Source of the DNA: Oceanimonas baumannii
GTDB lineage: Bacteria; Pseudomonadota; Gammaproteobacteria; Enterobacterales; Aeromonadaceae
DNA length: 64,000 bases
Reading direction: 5' to 3'
Assembly: GCF_002245495.1 (NCBI RefSeq)
Contig: NZ_NQJF01000008.1
Span: forward strand, 1 to 64,000
In this document: in pieces, positions 47,969 to 57,275 of the stretch
Numbering within the stretch: the stretch's first letter is position 1
How the letters are laid out: each line of letters opens with the position of its first letter
Notes under the pieces: model-generated
The model's database searches: none
The model's input: the letters and a program-made list of their open reading frames with translations, nothing else
Told to the model about the DNA's origin: nothing
Translations under genes and position numbers: made by a program

Positions 47969-49063
47969 TTACAGGCACTGCTCAAGCAATTCGCCACGCC
48001 ACCCCTGCAACAACAGCGGTCTGGCCTCTGCACTTTCTTCCAGCCGCCATTTCCAGCTGAGATACTGATGAATAAGGCGTTTTGACGCAATCAGTTCGGC
48101 AGGCACGCCACTGGCCTCGCCAGCCTGCTCCACCAACCCGCGAATACGCTTCAGCTCCGCCTTGTAACCAGGAAAATCGACAAGCCTGGTCACTCGCTCC
48201 GGCCAGCTGTCCGGCGTTTCCAGTGCCTGCTGCACCAGTGTCAGCAATGTATGACCGTGGCGTTTGATTTCCATGGGTTCCAGGCCCAGCCGGTTCAGAT
48301 CACTCAGATTTTGCGGCGCTCGTTCTGCCACTCGCAACAAATGGGCTTCACGTACCACAAAATTTACCGCCAGATCCCGCTTGCGCGCCTCATTCAGCCG
48401 CCACTCGCACAACCGCTGTAAAATACCCAGTGCCTGCCGGTCCAGTGTCCAGGCATTTTTGGCTTCCAGATAGGCCAGCCCAGGAGCCACACTGACCGCA
48501 CGACGCTTGACCGCCCATTCACATTCCTGCTCGAACCAGTCCAGAAACCCTTTCTGGCTCAGTTGTTCATGGAGTGTCTGGTAAAGCGGATAAAGATAAA
48601 TCACATCATCAGCGGCGTAACTCAGCTGTGCGTCCGACAAGGGACGTGCCAGCCAGTCGGTACGGGCATGGGCCTTATCCAGACTGACCCCCAGCAGTTG
48701 TTCAACCAGCGGTGCAAACCCCAGCTGAGCTCCCAGCCCCAGAAACGCTGCCGCCAGTTGGGTATCATGCACCCGGGCCGGCAGAGCACCACTCTGATGC
48801 TGAAACAGCTCCAGATCCTCTCCTCCGGCATGAAGCAGACACAAACGGGCGGGATCATGCAGCAAACGCCATAAAGGGGTGCAGTCAGTCACGGCAAGCG
48901 GGTCAATCAGTGCGGTGCGTTCACCGTCATTCAGCTGATAAAGCCCAGGGCGGGCGTAATAGGTGCGAGTCCGTACAAATTCGGTATCGATGGCCAGCAC
49001 AGTAGCATCGGTTTCACAAAATTCGGCAAGCTGTTGGTTATCGTCAATGTATATATAAGTCAT
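47969..49063 (-). CDS. rnd: Ribonuclease D
   Basis: 364-aa 3'-5' exoribonuclease that trims tRNA and other small RNAs. The DEDDy active site is seen as DTEF near residue 26, the central VHDTQLAAAF segment and YAADDVIYL near residue 171. One clear HRDC-type region follows (LAVNFVVREAHLLRVAERAP). In E. coli fadD and slp-like genes lie between tsaB and rnd; here they are absent. Confidence 0.94.
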   Translation of the reverse strand: MTYIYIDDNQQLAEFCETDATVLAIDTEFVRTRTYYARPGLYQLNDGERTALIDPLAVTDCTPLWRLLHDPARLCLLHAGGEDLELFQHQSGALPARVHDTQLAAAFLGLGAQLGFAPLVEQLLGVSLDKAHARTDWLARPLSDAQLSYAADDVIYLYPLYQTLHEQLSQKGFLDWFEQECEWAVKRRAVSVAPGLAYLEAKNAWTLDRQALGILQRLCEWRLNEARKRDLAVNFVVREAHLLRVAERAPQNLSDLNRLGLEPMEIKRHGHTLLTLVQQALETPDSWPERVTRLVDFPGYKAELKRIRGLVEQAGEASGVPAELIASKRLIHQYLSWKWRLEESAEARPLLLQGWRGELLEQCL

Positions 49064-49090
49064 GCAGGCTCTGTCAGAAATTGAAAAAAC

Positions 49091-49237
49091 TCAGCGGAGG
49101 CGTTGTCGGTGCCACTGACGCAACAGCCGCCGGCGCTGCCGTTTTCGGCGCAGTGAACAGTGGCGGGTGCGATGGTAAGGCCGCTGCGGAAATATCAGCG
49201 GCGTTTCATCCCGGGTAAACGAATAGAATACAGCCAC
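49091..49237 (-). CDS. Small arginine-rich protein candidate
   Basis: 48 codons from a GTG at 49237, with GAGGAG five bases upstream, to a TGA at 49091. The product starts M/V-AVFYSFTRDETPLIFP and ends in a strongly basic tail rich in Arg (13 or more of the last 30 residues) with no acidic residues. It begins 10 bases after tsaB and ends 28 bases before rnd, filling the space between two genes on the same strand. I recognise no family. It could be an RNA-binding small protein or a chance frame. Confidence 0.45.
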   Translation of the reverse strand: MAVFYSFTRDETPLIFPQRPYHRTRHCSLRRKRQRRRLLRQWHRQRLR

Positions 49238-49246
49238 CCCGACTCC

Positions 49247-49927
49247 TCAGCGACCCGGCAGTTTCTGCCAGGTAACCTTGTCACGCAAATAAACCGGTCT
49301 GGCCTCAGCGGCACTGATACCACGACCGGCGGCCAGATCCTGCAGTGCCTGAGGCAGCATGTCGCCCGCCTGGGGAAACGGTACCGCCTCGCACAGGGCA
49401 CCGGCATGAGCTTTCAGTTCAGGATAGGTGACAAATCCGCTGCCGGCCGCCTGCTGCCAGAGCTCGGTAGCCGGTTTTTCCAGTGCCTCGGGGGGCAACA
49501 CGGCTTCTTCCAGTACCTGAGTCATCACCCCGTCTTGCAGGGAGAATCCCCCCACATAAATTTCCCCCATGCGGGCGTCAATGGCACTCAGCACCGTATT
49601 ACAGCCGGTTTCCCTGTGAGCTCCCTGGGCCAGGGCCTGCAGATTCGACACACCCAACAGTGGCAGGTCAGCCCCGAATGCCAGCCCCTGTGCCACTCCC
49701 AGAGTAATACGCACCCCGGTAAACGAGCCTGGACCGCGGCCAAACGCCAGCCCGTCCAGCTGGTTCAGGGAAATGCCGGCTTCATCAAGCAGTTCCTGCA
49801 CCATCGGCAGAATAAGATCGGTATGGCCGCGGGGGGCAACCTGATAGCGGGCAAGAATGTCACCCTGGTACCAAAGCGCCGCAGAGCAGGCTTCGGTGGC
49901 GGTGTCGATGGCCATTAACAGGCTCAT
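49247..49927 (-). CDS. tsaB: tRNA t6A biosynthesis protein TsaB
   Basis: 226 aa, ASKHA-fold partner of TsaD in making N6-threonylcarbamoyladenosine. MSLLMAIDTATEACSAAL and GRGPGSFTGVRITLGVAQGLA are the typical motifs. It is four bases downstream of the helicase gene, as yoaA-tsaB in E. coli. Confidence 0.95.
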   Translation of the reverse strand: MSLLMAIDTATEACSAALWYQGDILARYQVAPRGHTDLILPMVQELLDEAGISLNQLDGLAFGRGPGSFTGVRITLGVAQGLAFGADLPLLGVSNLQALAQGAHRETGCNTVLSAIDARMGEIYVGGFSLQDGVMTQVLEEAVLPPEALEKPATELWQQAAGSGFVTYPELKAHAGALCEAVPFPQAGDMLPQALQDLAAGRGISAAEARPVYLRDKVTWQKLPGR

Positions 49928-49931
49928 GGTA

Positions 49932-51890
49932 TTACTCCAGATTCAACAAAAATTCATTCAGCGCCCGCAGGCTGCGAGTTCGTGGCATGGCCGGAAGGCT
50001 GGCAATAAAATCGGCGCCGTAGGCACGGTTAACCAGGCGAGCATCGGTAATCACCAGCACACCCTTGTCTTCCACATCACGGATAAGCCGCCCCACCCCC
50101 TGTTTAAGGGTAATAATCGCCTTGGGTAATTGCACCCGGGCAAAGCCGTCTTCGCCCTTGCGACGACAGTCTTCCAGCCGGGCACTGAGCAAGGGGTCGT
50201 CCGGTGCAGCAAAGGGCAGTTTGTCAATCACCACACACTGCAGCGCCCGTCCCCGCACGTCTATGCCTTCCCAGAAACTGCCGGTAGCCACCAGCACCGC
50301 CCGGCCGTCCTGACTGAACTGCTCAAGCAAGCGTACCTTATTATCTTCCCCCTGCATCAGCACGCTGCGATCCAGCTGTGCCCGCAATACTTCGGCCACT
50401 TCCCGCATCACCTGATAACTGGTGCACAGAAAAAAGGTACCACCCGGTACTTTCTCAAGGGTCTCCAGCAGACTGTGGGCCAGCATGCGGCCTCTGCCGG
50501 CCCCGCTGGTTTCGGGCAAATAGCGGGGCACGCACAACCGCGACTGGCGAGGGTAATCAAAAGGGCTGTCCAATTGCAAGGTACGGCATTCACTGAGACC
50601 GAGATCGTTGCAAAAGTGCTCAAAACTGTCCCCTACGGCCAGCGTCGCGGAAGTAAATATCCAGCTCACCTCCTCCCGCGCCAGCTCCGCAGAGAAGCGT
50701 TCGGCAACCGACAAGGGCGTTTTATGCAGGGTCACATGCAACCGGCTGCAGTCATACCAGAAAGAATACCCGTTCTCTTCCACCCGGGTCAGGGCCTCAA
50801 GCTGGGTACGCAGACCAATCAAACGCTCAAAACACTGATCAAGCTGCTCACCCCGGCCTAGTGCCAGCTTAAGCACTTCGTGGGTAAAACTCAGGCTGTC
50901 ATTCAGACGAGACAGTGCCTGGGCAATCACACTGCGGCCCAGTGCCGGCCTGAGCTGGCCGCGACCGCTATCCAGCCCGAATGCCAGCCGGAAATCCTGA
51001 GCACAGCGTTCCAGCTGATCCGCCGCCTTGGTAATCTGCGCCATGTCCTTGGCTTCGGTTTTTTGTGCCAGTCGCATGTCCCGTGACAGCTCACTGAACT
51101 GCCGCCCCGACTGGCTCTGTCCGAAATACTGGCCGGCAATCTCCGGTAGCTGATGGGCCTCATCCAGAATACAGACTTCGGCATCAGGGATAAGCTGGCC
51201 GAAACCGGTATCACGCACGGCCATGTCGGCAAAAAACAAATGGTGATTCACCACCACCACCTGTGCTTCCATGGCCTTGTTGCGAGCCTTGACCAGATAA
51301 CACTCCTGATAATGAGCACAGTCACGGCCGGCACAATTATCGTTGGTGCTGGTGATCAAGGGCAGCAGCTCGCTGCGCTCGGAAAGGCCGGGAATATCTC
51401 CCACATCACCGGAGGTAGTCAGTGGCGCAAAGCGCTTTACCGTCTGCAAATCTGCCAGTGCAGCCGACGACATGCCAGGCACGGCATCATTCAGCCGACC
51501 CAGCCGTTCAATGCACAAATAATTGGAACGGCCTTTCAGCAGGGCCACCGGATGAGCATAACCCAGCGCCTGCACCAGCGTGGGCAGATCGCGGTGATAC
51601 AGCTGTTCCTGCAAATTACGCGAACCGGTGCTCACTACCACTTTTTTACCCGCAGCCAGGGCCGGGGCCAGATAAGCAAAGGTTTTGCCGGTGCCGGTAC
51701 CCGCTTCTACTACCAGCGGAATGCGATCCTGCATGGCCCGGCTCACCGCCGCCGACATCTCCAGCTGTGCTGCACGGGGACTGAACCCCTCAATGGCCTT
51801 TGCCAGCGGGCCTTCAGGATCAAAAAGAACATGGCTATGGCTGTCGGTGGCGTCCACGGGCGGCGATTCCGTTGCTAAAAAGGAGATCAT
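49932..51890 (-). CDS. yoaA: DinG-family ATP-dependent helicase YoaA
   Basis: 652-aa XPD/DinG-like superfamily 2 helicase. Walker A EAGTGTGKT is near residue 65 and the DEAH box (LDEAHQL) near residue 240. Cysteines between them (CAGRDCAHYQECY) fit the iron-sulfur cluster of the family. In E. coli YoaA works with DNA polymerase III chi in DNA damage tolerance. The start is uncertain: there is no clear ribosome site and homologues begin near FDPEGPLAKAIEGF, about 20 residues in. Confidence 0.93.
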   Translation of the reverse strand: MISFLATESPPVDATDSHSHVLFDPEGPLAKAIEGFSPRAAQLEMSAAVSRAMQDRIPLVVEAGTGTGKTFAYLAPALAAGKKVVVSTGSRNLQEQLYHRDLPTLVQALGYAHPVALLKGRSNYLCIERLGRLNDAVPGMSSAALADLQTVKRFAPLTTSGDVGDIPGLSERSELLPLITSTNDNCAGRDCAHYQECYLVKARNKAMEAQVVVVNHHLFFADMAVRDTGFGQLIPDAEVCILDEAHQLPEIAGQYFGQSQSGRQFSELSRDMRLAQKTEAKDMAQITKAADQLERCAQDFRLAFGLDSGRGQLRPALGRSVIAQALSRLNDSLSFTHEVLKLALGRGEQLDQCFERLIGLRTQLEALTRVEENGYSFWYDCSRLHVTLHKTPLSVAERFSAELAREEVSWIFTSATLAVGDSFEHFCNDLGLSECRTLQLDSPFDYPRQSRLCVPRYLPETSGAGRGRMLAHSLLETLEKVPGGTFFLCTSYQVMREVAEVLRAQLDRSVLMQGEDNKVRLLEQFSQDGRAVLVATGSFWEGIDVRGRALQCVVIDKLPFAAPDDPLLSARLEDCRRKGEDGFARVQLPKAIITLKQGVGRLIRDVEDKGVLVITDARLVNRAYGADFIASLPAMPRTRSLRALNEFLLNLE

Positions 51891-51994
51891 ATCAAAACCG
51901 GCTTCGGGGCGGCAGGCACTATTCCGTTTTATTCAGTGCCGTGCGAAACTGAAAGCACTTCCCTCACAATTATCCTTTCTGCTCAGGAGCTCCC

Positions 51995-53812
51995 ATGGCC
52001 GATGCCGGTAGCCTGTTGCAGGCCAGCGTGATCTTTTTGCTGACTGCGGTTGTAATGGTCCCTCTCGCTAAACACCTCAAGCTCGGGGCCGTGCTCGGCT
52101 ACCTGCTCGGTGGTGTCATTATCGGCCCGGCTGTCACTGGTTTAATCAGTGCCCCGCACAGTGTGGCCCAGCTATCAGAACTAGGCGTGGTGATGCTGAT
52201 GTTTCTGATTGGCCTGGAGTTGTCCCCCAAGCGGCTGTGGGTGATGCGCCGGGCCGTATTCGGAGCAGGAATGGCTCAGGTAATGTTCACCGGTATCGTA
52301 CTGGCATCGGGGGCCTGGCTGGTGTTCTCCCTGTCACCCGAGAGCGCACTGGTGCTGGGGTTCGGGCTGGCCTTGTCGTCTACCGCCATGGGCCTGCAGT
52401 TACTGGCCGAACGCAAAGCACTCAATAGCCCCCATGGCCGGCAAGCCTTCGCCATTTTACTGTTCCAGGATATTGCCGCCATTCCCCTGATTGCACTGGT
52501 TCCGGTGCTGGGCTCAGCACAAAATACCAGTGACAATGGCCTTTGGCATTTATTGCAGGTTGTGCTGAGCATCGGCATTGTATTTGTGGGAGGACGTTAT
52601 CTGCTCCGGCCGGTGTTTCGCGTGGTCGCCAAAACCGGCCTGCAGGAAGTATCGACTGCCACCGCCCTGCTGGTAGTAATGGGGACCGCCTGGCTGATGG
52701 AATGGGCCGGTGTATCTATGGCGCTGGGAGCTTTTCTGGCTGGGGTGTTGCTGGCCGACTCGGAATACCGCCACGAGCTGGAGTCCCAGATTGCTCCCTT
52801 TGAGGGACTTCTGCTGGGGCTGTTTTTTATCGGCGTGGGGATGACAGCCGATTTAAGCCTGCTGTTCAGTCATCCCTGGCAGGTGCTGGGTCTGGCTGGG
52901 CTGCTGCTGACAGTCAAATGTCCCTTGCTGGTACTGGTAGGCCGCCAGATCGGACGGCTCAGCACTCAGGAGGCCCTGCGCCTGGGTCTGTTACTGGCCG
53001 CCGGTGGTGAGTTTGCCTTTGTCCTGTTCAAGCTGGCGCTGCAGCATGAACTGATGACGGCCTCCCTGCACGATCTGCTGGTACTCACCATTACCGTATC
53101 CATGGCCCTCACACCGCTGCTGCTGATGCTCGCAGCCCGCTGGCTCAGGCAAGTCTCGTCACACAAAGAGGTACCACCGGAATATCATCAGCCCGAAGAT
53201 CACAGCCCTCGGGCCGTGATTGTGGGCATGGGTCGCATGGGGCAGATTGTGGCGCGCATGCTGCGTGCCCAGCGCGTGCCCTTTGTTGCCTTTGATAACG
53301 AAGTGGATACCATCAGCTTTACCCGTAGTATTGATAATATTCCCATCTATTACGGCGACCCGCTGCGTGCCGGTGTATTACGTACGGCCGGGGCAGAGCA
53401 GGCTGAATTTTTTATTGTGGCCACCGATGATCCGGAAACCAACCTGCACATTACCAGCCAGATCCGCCGGCGCTATCCGAATATGAAAGTAATCGCCAGA
53501 GCCCGTAACCGCCAGCACGTGCACAAATTATGGGATCTGGGAGCCTATCCGGTACGGGAAACTTTTCATTCCAGCCTGGAAATGAGCCGTCAGGTACTGC
53601 TGGGATTAGGACTGACCGAAGAGCAGACCGATGCCCGCCTGCGCCGTTTCCGCCAGCACGATGAAAGTGTACTGATAGAGCAGCACAAGGTTTATAACGA
53701 TGAAACAGCAGTAATCCAGACCGCGCGGCAGGCACGGGCCGAGCTGGAAAACCTGTTTGAGTCGGACCGGCTGGAAAGCCGGCCCGGTGCATTGCAGTCG
53801 CCGGAGCAGTAA
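51995..53812 (+). CDS. Kef-type CPA2 potassium/proton antiporter with TrkA-N domain
   Basis: 605 aa. About twelve membrane segments form a CPA2 exchanger domain with LLFQDIAAIPLIAL and the GVLLADSEYRHELESQIAPFEGLLLGLFFIGVGM motif. A C-terminal NAD-binding TrkA-N domain follows (AVIVGMGRMGQIVARML, near residue 408). KefB and KefC efflux potassium and acidify the cell when electrophiles deplete glutathione. No kefF or kefG-like ancillary gene is adjacent. AGGAG lies five bases before the start. Confidence 0.9.
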   Translation: MADAGSLLQASVIFLLTAVVMVPLAKHLKLGAVLGYLLGGVIIGPAVTGLISAPHSVAQLSELGVVMLMFLIGLELSPKRLWVMRRAVFGAGMAQVMFTGIVLASGAWLVFSLSPESALVLGFGLALSSTAMGLQLLAERKALNSPHGRQAFAILLFQDIAAIPLIALVPVLGSAQNTSDNGLWHLLQVVLSIGIVFVGGRYLLRPVFRVVAKTGLQEVSTATALLVVMGTAWLMEWAGVSMALGAFLAGVLLADSEYRHELESQIAPFEGLLLGLFFIGVGMTADLSLLFSHPWQVLGLAGLLLTVKCPLLVLVGRQIGRLSTQEALRLGLLLAAGGEFAFVLFKLALQHELMTASLHDLLVLTITVSMALTPLLLMLAARWLRQVSSHKEVPPEYHQPEDHSPRAVIVGMGRMGQIVARMLRAQRVPFVAFDNEVDTISFTRSIDNIPIYYGDPLRAGVLRTAGAEQAEFFIVATDDPETNLHITSQIRRRYPNMKVIARARNRQHVHKLWDLGAYPVRETFHSSLEMSRQVLLGLGLTEEQTDARLRRFRQHDESVLIEQHKVYNDETAVIQTARQARAELENLFESDRLESRPGALQSPEQ

Positions 53813-53813
53813 C

Positions 53814-54548
53814 TCAGGTTCCGTGGGTGGTAATCATGTGGCCGAGAATGCCCAGCAAGAAGCCCATCACCGCCCCCATGGGCGGTGCCCAGTGGCGTTC
53901 CAGTACAGCCTGCGGAGCAATGTCCTGAAATACCGAGTATAAAATGCCCCCGGCGGCAAACAGCATAATGCCAGACACCAGCGGGGGATTACCGGCAAAC
54001 CAGAAAAAACCCGCCAGCGCAGCCGCGGGCCCCAACAACGACATCACCACAAACGACGTTATTGCCCTCTTGCCCCGCTCTTTGCCGGGGCGGGCACTTC
54101 CAGAGAGCTCCCGGTAAGCATTAAAGCCTTCCGGCAAATTCTGCAGTGCCATCAGCCCTGCCAGCAGCATGGCTCCGCTTTTACTGCCATAGGCAAACGC
54201 CGCCCCCAGCGCCAGTGATTCCGGAATAAAGTCCGTCAGCATAGCGGCCAGCTGCCCGGCCCGGGTTCGAAAATGCGCCAGCAGCACATCCAGCAGCATA
54301 AAAGCCAGCCCGCCGCCGGCAAAACATAACGCCGCCATGCCGGTGTCCAGCCTGGCACTGCCTTCCGGCACCAGCACCAGCGCCACTGCCGATAACAAGG
54401 CTCCGCCGCCAAACGCCACCACCGAATGCCGGAATTCGTTTTCCAACCAGCCGGGATGAATACGCTCTACCCGTGCCAGCATGGCACCTGCCGGCATGGC
54501 CAGCCCCGCCAGCAACGTGACCATTACCATCAACAATACATCCAGCAT
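53814..54548 (-). CDS. ZIP family divalent metal transporter
   Basis: 244-aa inner-membrane protein with about eight hydrophobic segments. The metal-path helices carry DFIPESLALGAAF and LQNLPEGFNAYREL, the ZIP signature pairs (the usual H-x-x-P-E-G is here N-L-P-E-G). It probably imports zinc or other divalent metal ions. It ends one base from the antiporter gene, on the opposite strand. Confidence 0.88.
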   Translation of the reverse strand: MLDVLLMVMVTLLAGLAMPAGAMLARVERIHPGWLENEFRHSVVAFGGGALLSAVALVLVPEGSARLDTGMAALCFAGGGLAFMLLDVLLAHFRTRAGQLAAMLTDFIPESLALGAAFAYGSKSGAMLLAGLMALQNLPEGFNAYRELSGSARPGKERGKRAITSFVVMSLLGPAAALAGFFWFAGNPPLVSGIMLFAAGGILYSVFQDIAPQAVLERHWAPPMGAVMGFLLGILGHMITTHGT

Positions 54549-54572
54549 ACTGCGCTCCTGTTTGCAGATAAT

Positions 54573-57275
54573 TTATACATCACCCAACTCATACTCCAGC
54601 TGGCTTTGTTGCAGATCAGCAAAGCGCTGCCAGCGGTTTTTCCCCTCCTGCTTGGCCGCGTACATGGCCAGATCGGCACGGCGCATCAGCTGATCGGCAT
54701 CAACCCCGTCCCGGGGATAGACTGCCATCCCCAGGCTTGCCGACACCTGTACTACACCACCATCAAGCTGCACCGGCTCACCGGCGGCAACCAACAAACG
54801 TTGCAATACCTCGGTACCATCATCAGGGCTGTTCATACCGGCCAGCACCGCCACAAATTCATCGCCTCCCTGGCGGGCCAGAGTATCGTTCTCCCGCAAA
54901 CAGCCCTGCATGCGCTGAGCCAGCTGTCTCAGCAACTCGTCTCCGGCATCGTGGCCGTGAACATCATTGACCGCCTTAAAGCCATCGAGATCCAGAAACA
55001 CCAATCCCACGGCCCCGCCCCGGCGACGGCAGTTTGCCATCGCCTGCTGCAGGCGATCAGCCAGCAACAAACGATTGGGTAGTCCGGTGAGCACATCGTA
55101 ATGCGCTATGCGTTCCAGCTTTTCCTGTTGATCCAGCAGGGGGGTTATATCGGAAAACATGGATACAAAATGCTGAGAACGGCCACCTTCATCCTGCACC
55201 CTGCTCACGCTCAGCATTTGGGCATAGCGTTCACCATTCTTGCGGCGACTCCACACTTCCCCCTGCCAGTAGCCGTGGCCGGCCAGCGCCCGCCACAATT
55301 CACTGTAAAAAGACTCGGAGTGCCGATCAGAAATCAACTTTCCGGCGCTTTGACCCAGCACTTCATCCCGTGCATAACCGGTAATTCGGGTAAAAGCCTC
55401 ATTCACATCCAGAATAAGCTCATCTTCATTGGTGATCATGATCGCCTCCCGGGAATATCCGAACACACTGGCCGCCAGCCGCAGCTCAAGATCCGCACGG
55501 CGCTCGGCGGTGATATCAGTAAAGGACACCACCAGGCTGTAGTTGACATGCCCAAGCGGGGTCGCACTCACATTCAGCCAGCGGATCCCGGTATCCGTGC
55601 TCAGCTCCATCACCACATTGTGAACGGGACGGCGTTCCTTCAGAGCCCGGTGGCTGGCAAACTCTTCCTTCGGCATGTCAGAGCCATCAGGGCGCTGCAC
55701 CCGCCAGCCCCTGCGCTCATATACTTCATCCAGCTGATGGCCAGGAGCGGTATTCAGCAGATGTTCAACGGCACTGTTGCATTGCACCACCCGTCCTTTG
55801 TGATCGGTCAGCACAATACCCATGGGCAAAAACGATACGATGGTACGTAACCGCTCTTCATTACCGGCGATGGTTTCCTGCTGAGCCCTGCGCTGGGTAA
55901 TATCCTGCAACGTACCCGACATACGCAACACCCGGCCCGCAGCCGAGCGTGACGCCACCCGCCCTTTGAGCAGGATCCAGGCATACCCGCCCCGGCCATG
56001 CCGCATGCGCAATTCCAGCTCAATCTGCTCGTACTCTGCATTCAGAACGCGCTGGGTGGCCTGTTGCAGCCTGCGCAAATCACCGGGATAAAACACCGCC
56101 CGCAACCGGCTGGTAGCCATACCGTCCGGCCAGCCATGCTGATAGCCTGCCGGATAGGCACACTGATCACTGCAGGCAATGATGTCGCCGGTTACCTGCC
56201 ACTCCCACACACCAATACCGGTCCCCCAGATCACTTCTTCCAGCTTGCGGCTCTGATCCCGGTAGGCCTGCCGGCTCTGACGTACCTGCAGGTGCTTACC
56301 CACCAGCGCCACCAGACTCAGGCTTAACAGCAGCAGCAATACACATACGAACACCAGCCAGGGTCCGTAAAACCGCCACATTGCCAGCAAACTGGGGGCC
56401 GGCTCCCTGTCATAAGGAGGCTGTAGCAGATGACGGGCAAGGTTTTCTACCGGCAAATAATCACCGGGTGGTGCAAACCCTTCTATTTTCGCCGCCCGGG
56501 CCGCCGGATGGGCATGCTCCAGCGCCATCAGGGCACTGGCAATACGACGAATATGCAGCGGCGACACTTTGGGCAACGCCAGAAACGGCCATTCGGGGTA
56601 AAGCCGGGTAGACACCGCAAAGGGAAAACCAGGCAAGTGCTGCGCATTAATCACTTTTAACCGGGTGCGATCTTCAACAGGCAACCCTTCGAGAATACCG
56701 GTACGCACAAAACCGGCATCAGCCTGTCCGCTAATCACTGCATCAATCACGCTGTCGTGGCCGCCCACCACGCTAAGCCTCAAATCTCGCAGAGCAATTC
56801 CCGCTTCCTGTAACTCAAACACCTGCGTCTGAAAACCACCAAGAAAGCGATAGCCGGGAATCGCTACCGTGTGTGCCCGCAGATTATCCAGTGTTTGCAC
56901 GTCATCACGCTCCCGGCGTGCCACAATCACGCCACCGAGGGCACTGGTTGCGATATCCCGTTCACGGCTGATTTTGGTAGCCAGTACTCCCGTCAGCGCA
57001 TTCTGGCTGCGCAGCAACAGATAATGGCTGGGATTGGTGAACACCAGGTCCAGGTTATTACGGTTGAGTTGCTGCTCCATTTCATCCTGGCTAAGCACCA
57101 GCAGTTGCACCCGGGTATCGGTGAGCTGCTCGCTCAGGTAATCTGCCAGCGGCTGATACATTTGCTGCATCAGAGGCTTTTCCCGATAGGAAAACACCCC
57201 CATGGTCAATACCTGCTCGGCCCGGGATGGCAGCGTCAACAGCAACAGGCCCAACAGGATGAACCATCGTTTCAT
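54573..57275 (-). CDS. Diguanylate cyclase with periplasmic PhnD-like sensor and three PAS domains
   Basis: 900 aa. A signal peptide/anchor at the N-terminus (to LLTLPSRA) precedes a PhnD-like periplasmic binding domain (about residues 22-280: FTNPSHYLLLR, VAIPGYRFLGGFQTQVF, GGHDSVIDAVISGQADAGFVR). A transmembrane helix lies near 305-325, followed by three PAS domains (about 340-470, 480-600, 605-725). The GGDEF domain closes it (RQGGDEFV), with an intact REND inhibitory site five residues before the motif. No EAL domain. It should make cyclic di-GMP in response to a periplasmic ligand. Start 57275 has GAGGAT upstream and overlaps the lipoprotein gene as ATGA. Confidence 0.92.
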   Translation of the reverse strand: MKRWFILLGLLLLTLPSRAEQVLTMGVFSYREKPLMQQMYQPLADYLSEQLTDTRVQLLVLSQDEMEQQLNRNNLDLVFTNPSHYLLLRSQNALTGVLATKISRERDIATSALGGVIVARRERDDVQTLDNLRAHTVAIPGYRFLGGFQTQVFELQEAGIALRDLRLSVVGGHDSVIDAVISGQADAGFVRTGILEGLPVEDRTRLKVINAQHLPGFPFAVSTRLYPEWPFLALPKVSPLHIRRIASALMALEHAHPAARAAKIEGFAPPGDYLPVENLARHLLQPPYDREPAPSLLAMWRFYGPWLVFVCVLLLLLSLSLVALVGKHLQVRQSRQAYRDQSRKLEEVIWGTGIGVWEWQVTGDIIACSDQCAYPAGYQHGWPDGMATSRLRAVFYPGDLRRLQQATQRVLNAEYEQIELELRMRHGRGGYAWILLKGRVASRSAAGRVLRMSGTLQDITQRRAQQETIAGNEERLRTIVSFLPMGIVLTDHKGRVVQCNSAVEHLLNTAPGHQLDEVYERRGWRVQRPDGSDMPKEEFASHRALKERRPVHNVVMELSTDTGIRWLNVSATPLGHVNYSLVVSFTDITAERRADLELRLAASVFGYSREAIMITNEDELILDVNEAFTRITGYARDEVLGQSAGKLISDRHSESFYSELWRALAGHGYWQGEVWSRRKNGERYAQMLSVSRVQDEGGRSQHFVSMFSDITPLLDQQEKLERIAHYDVLTGLPNRLLLADRLQQAMANCRRRGGAVGLVFLDLDGFKAVNDVHGHDAGDELLRQLAQRMQGCLRENDTLARQGGDEFVAVLAGMNSPDDGTEVLQRLLVAAGEPVQLDGGVVQVSASLGMAVYPRDGVDADQLMRRADLAMYAAKQEGKNRWQRFADLQQSQLEYELGDV

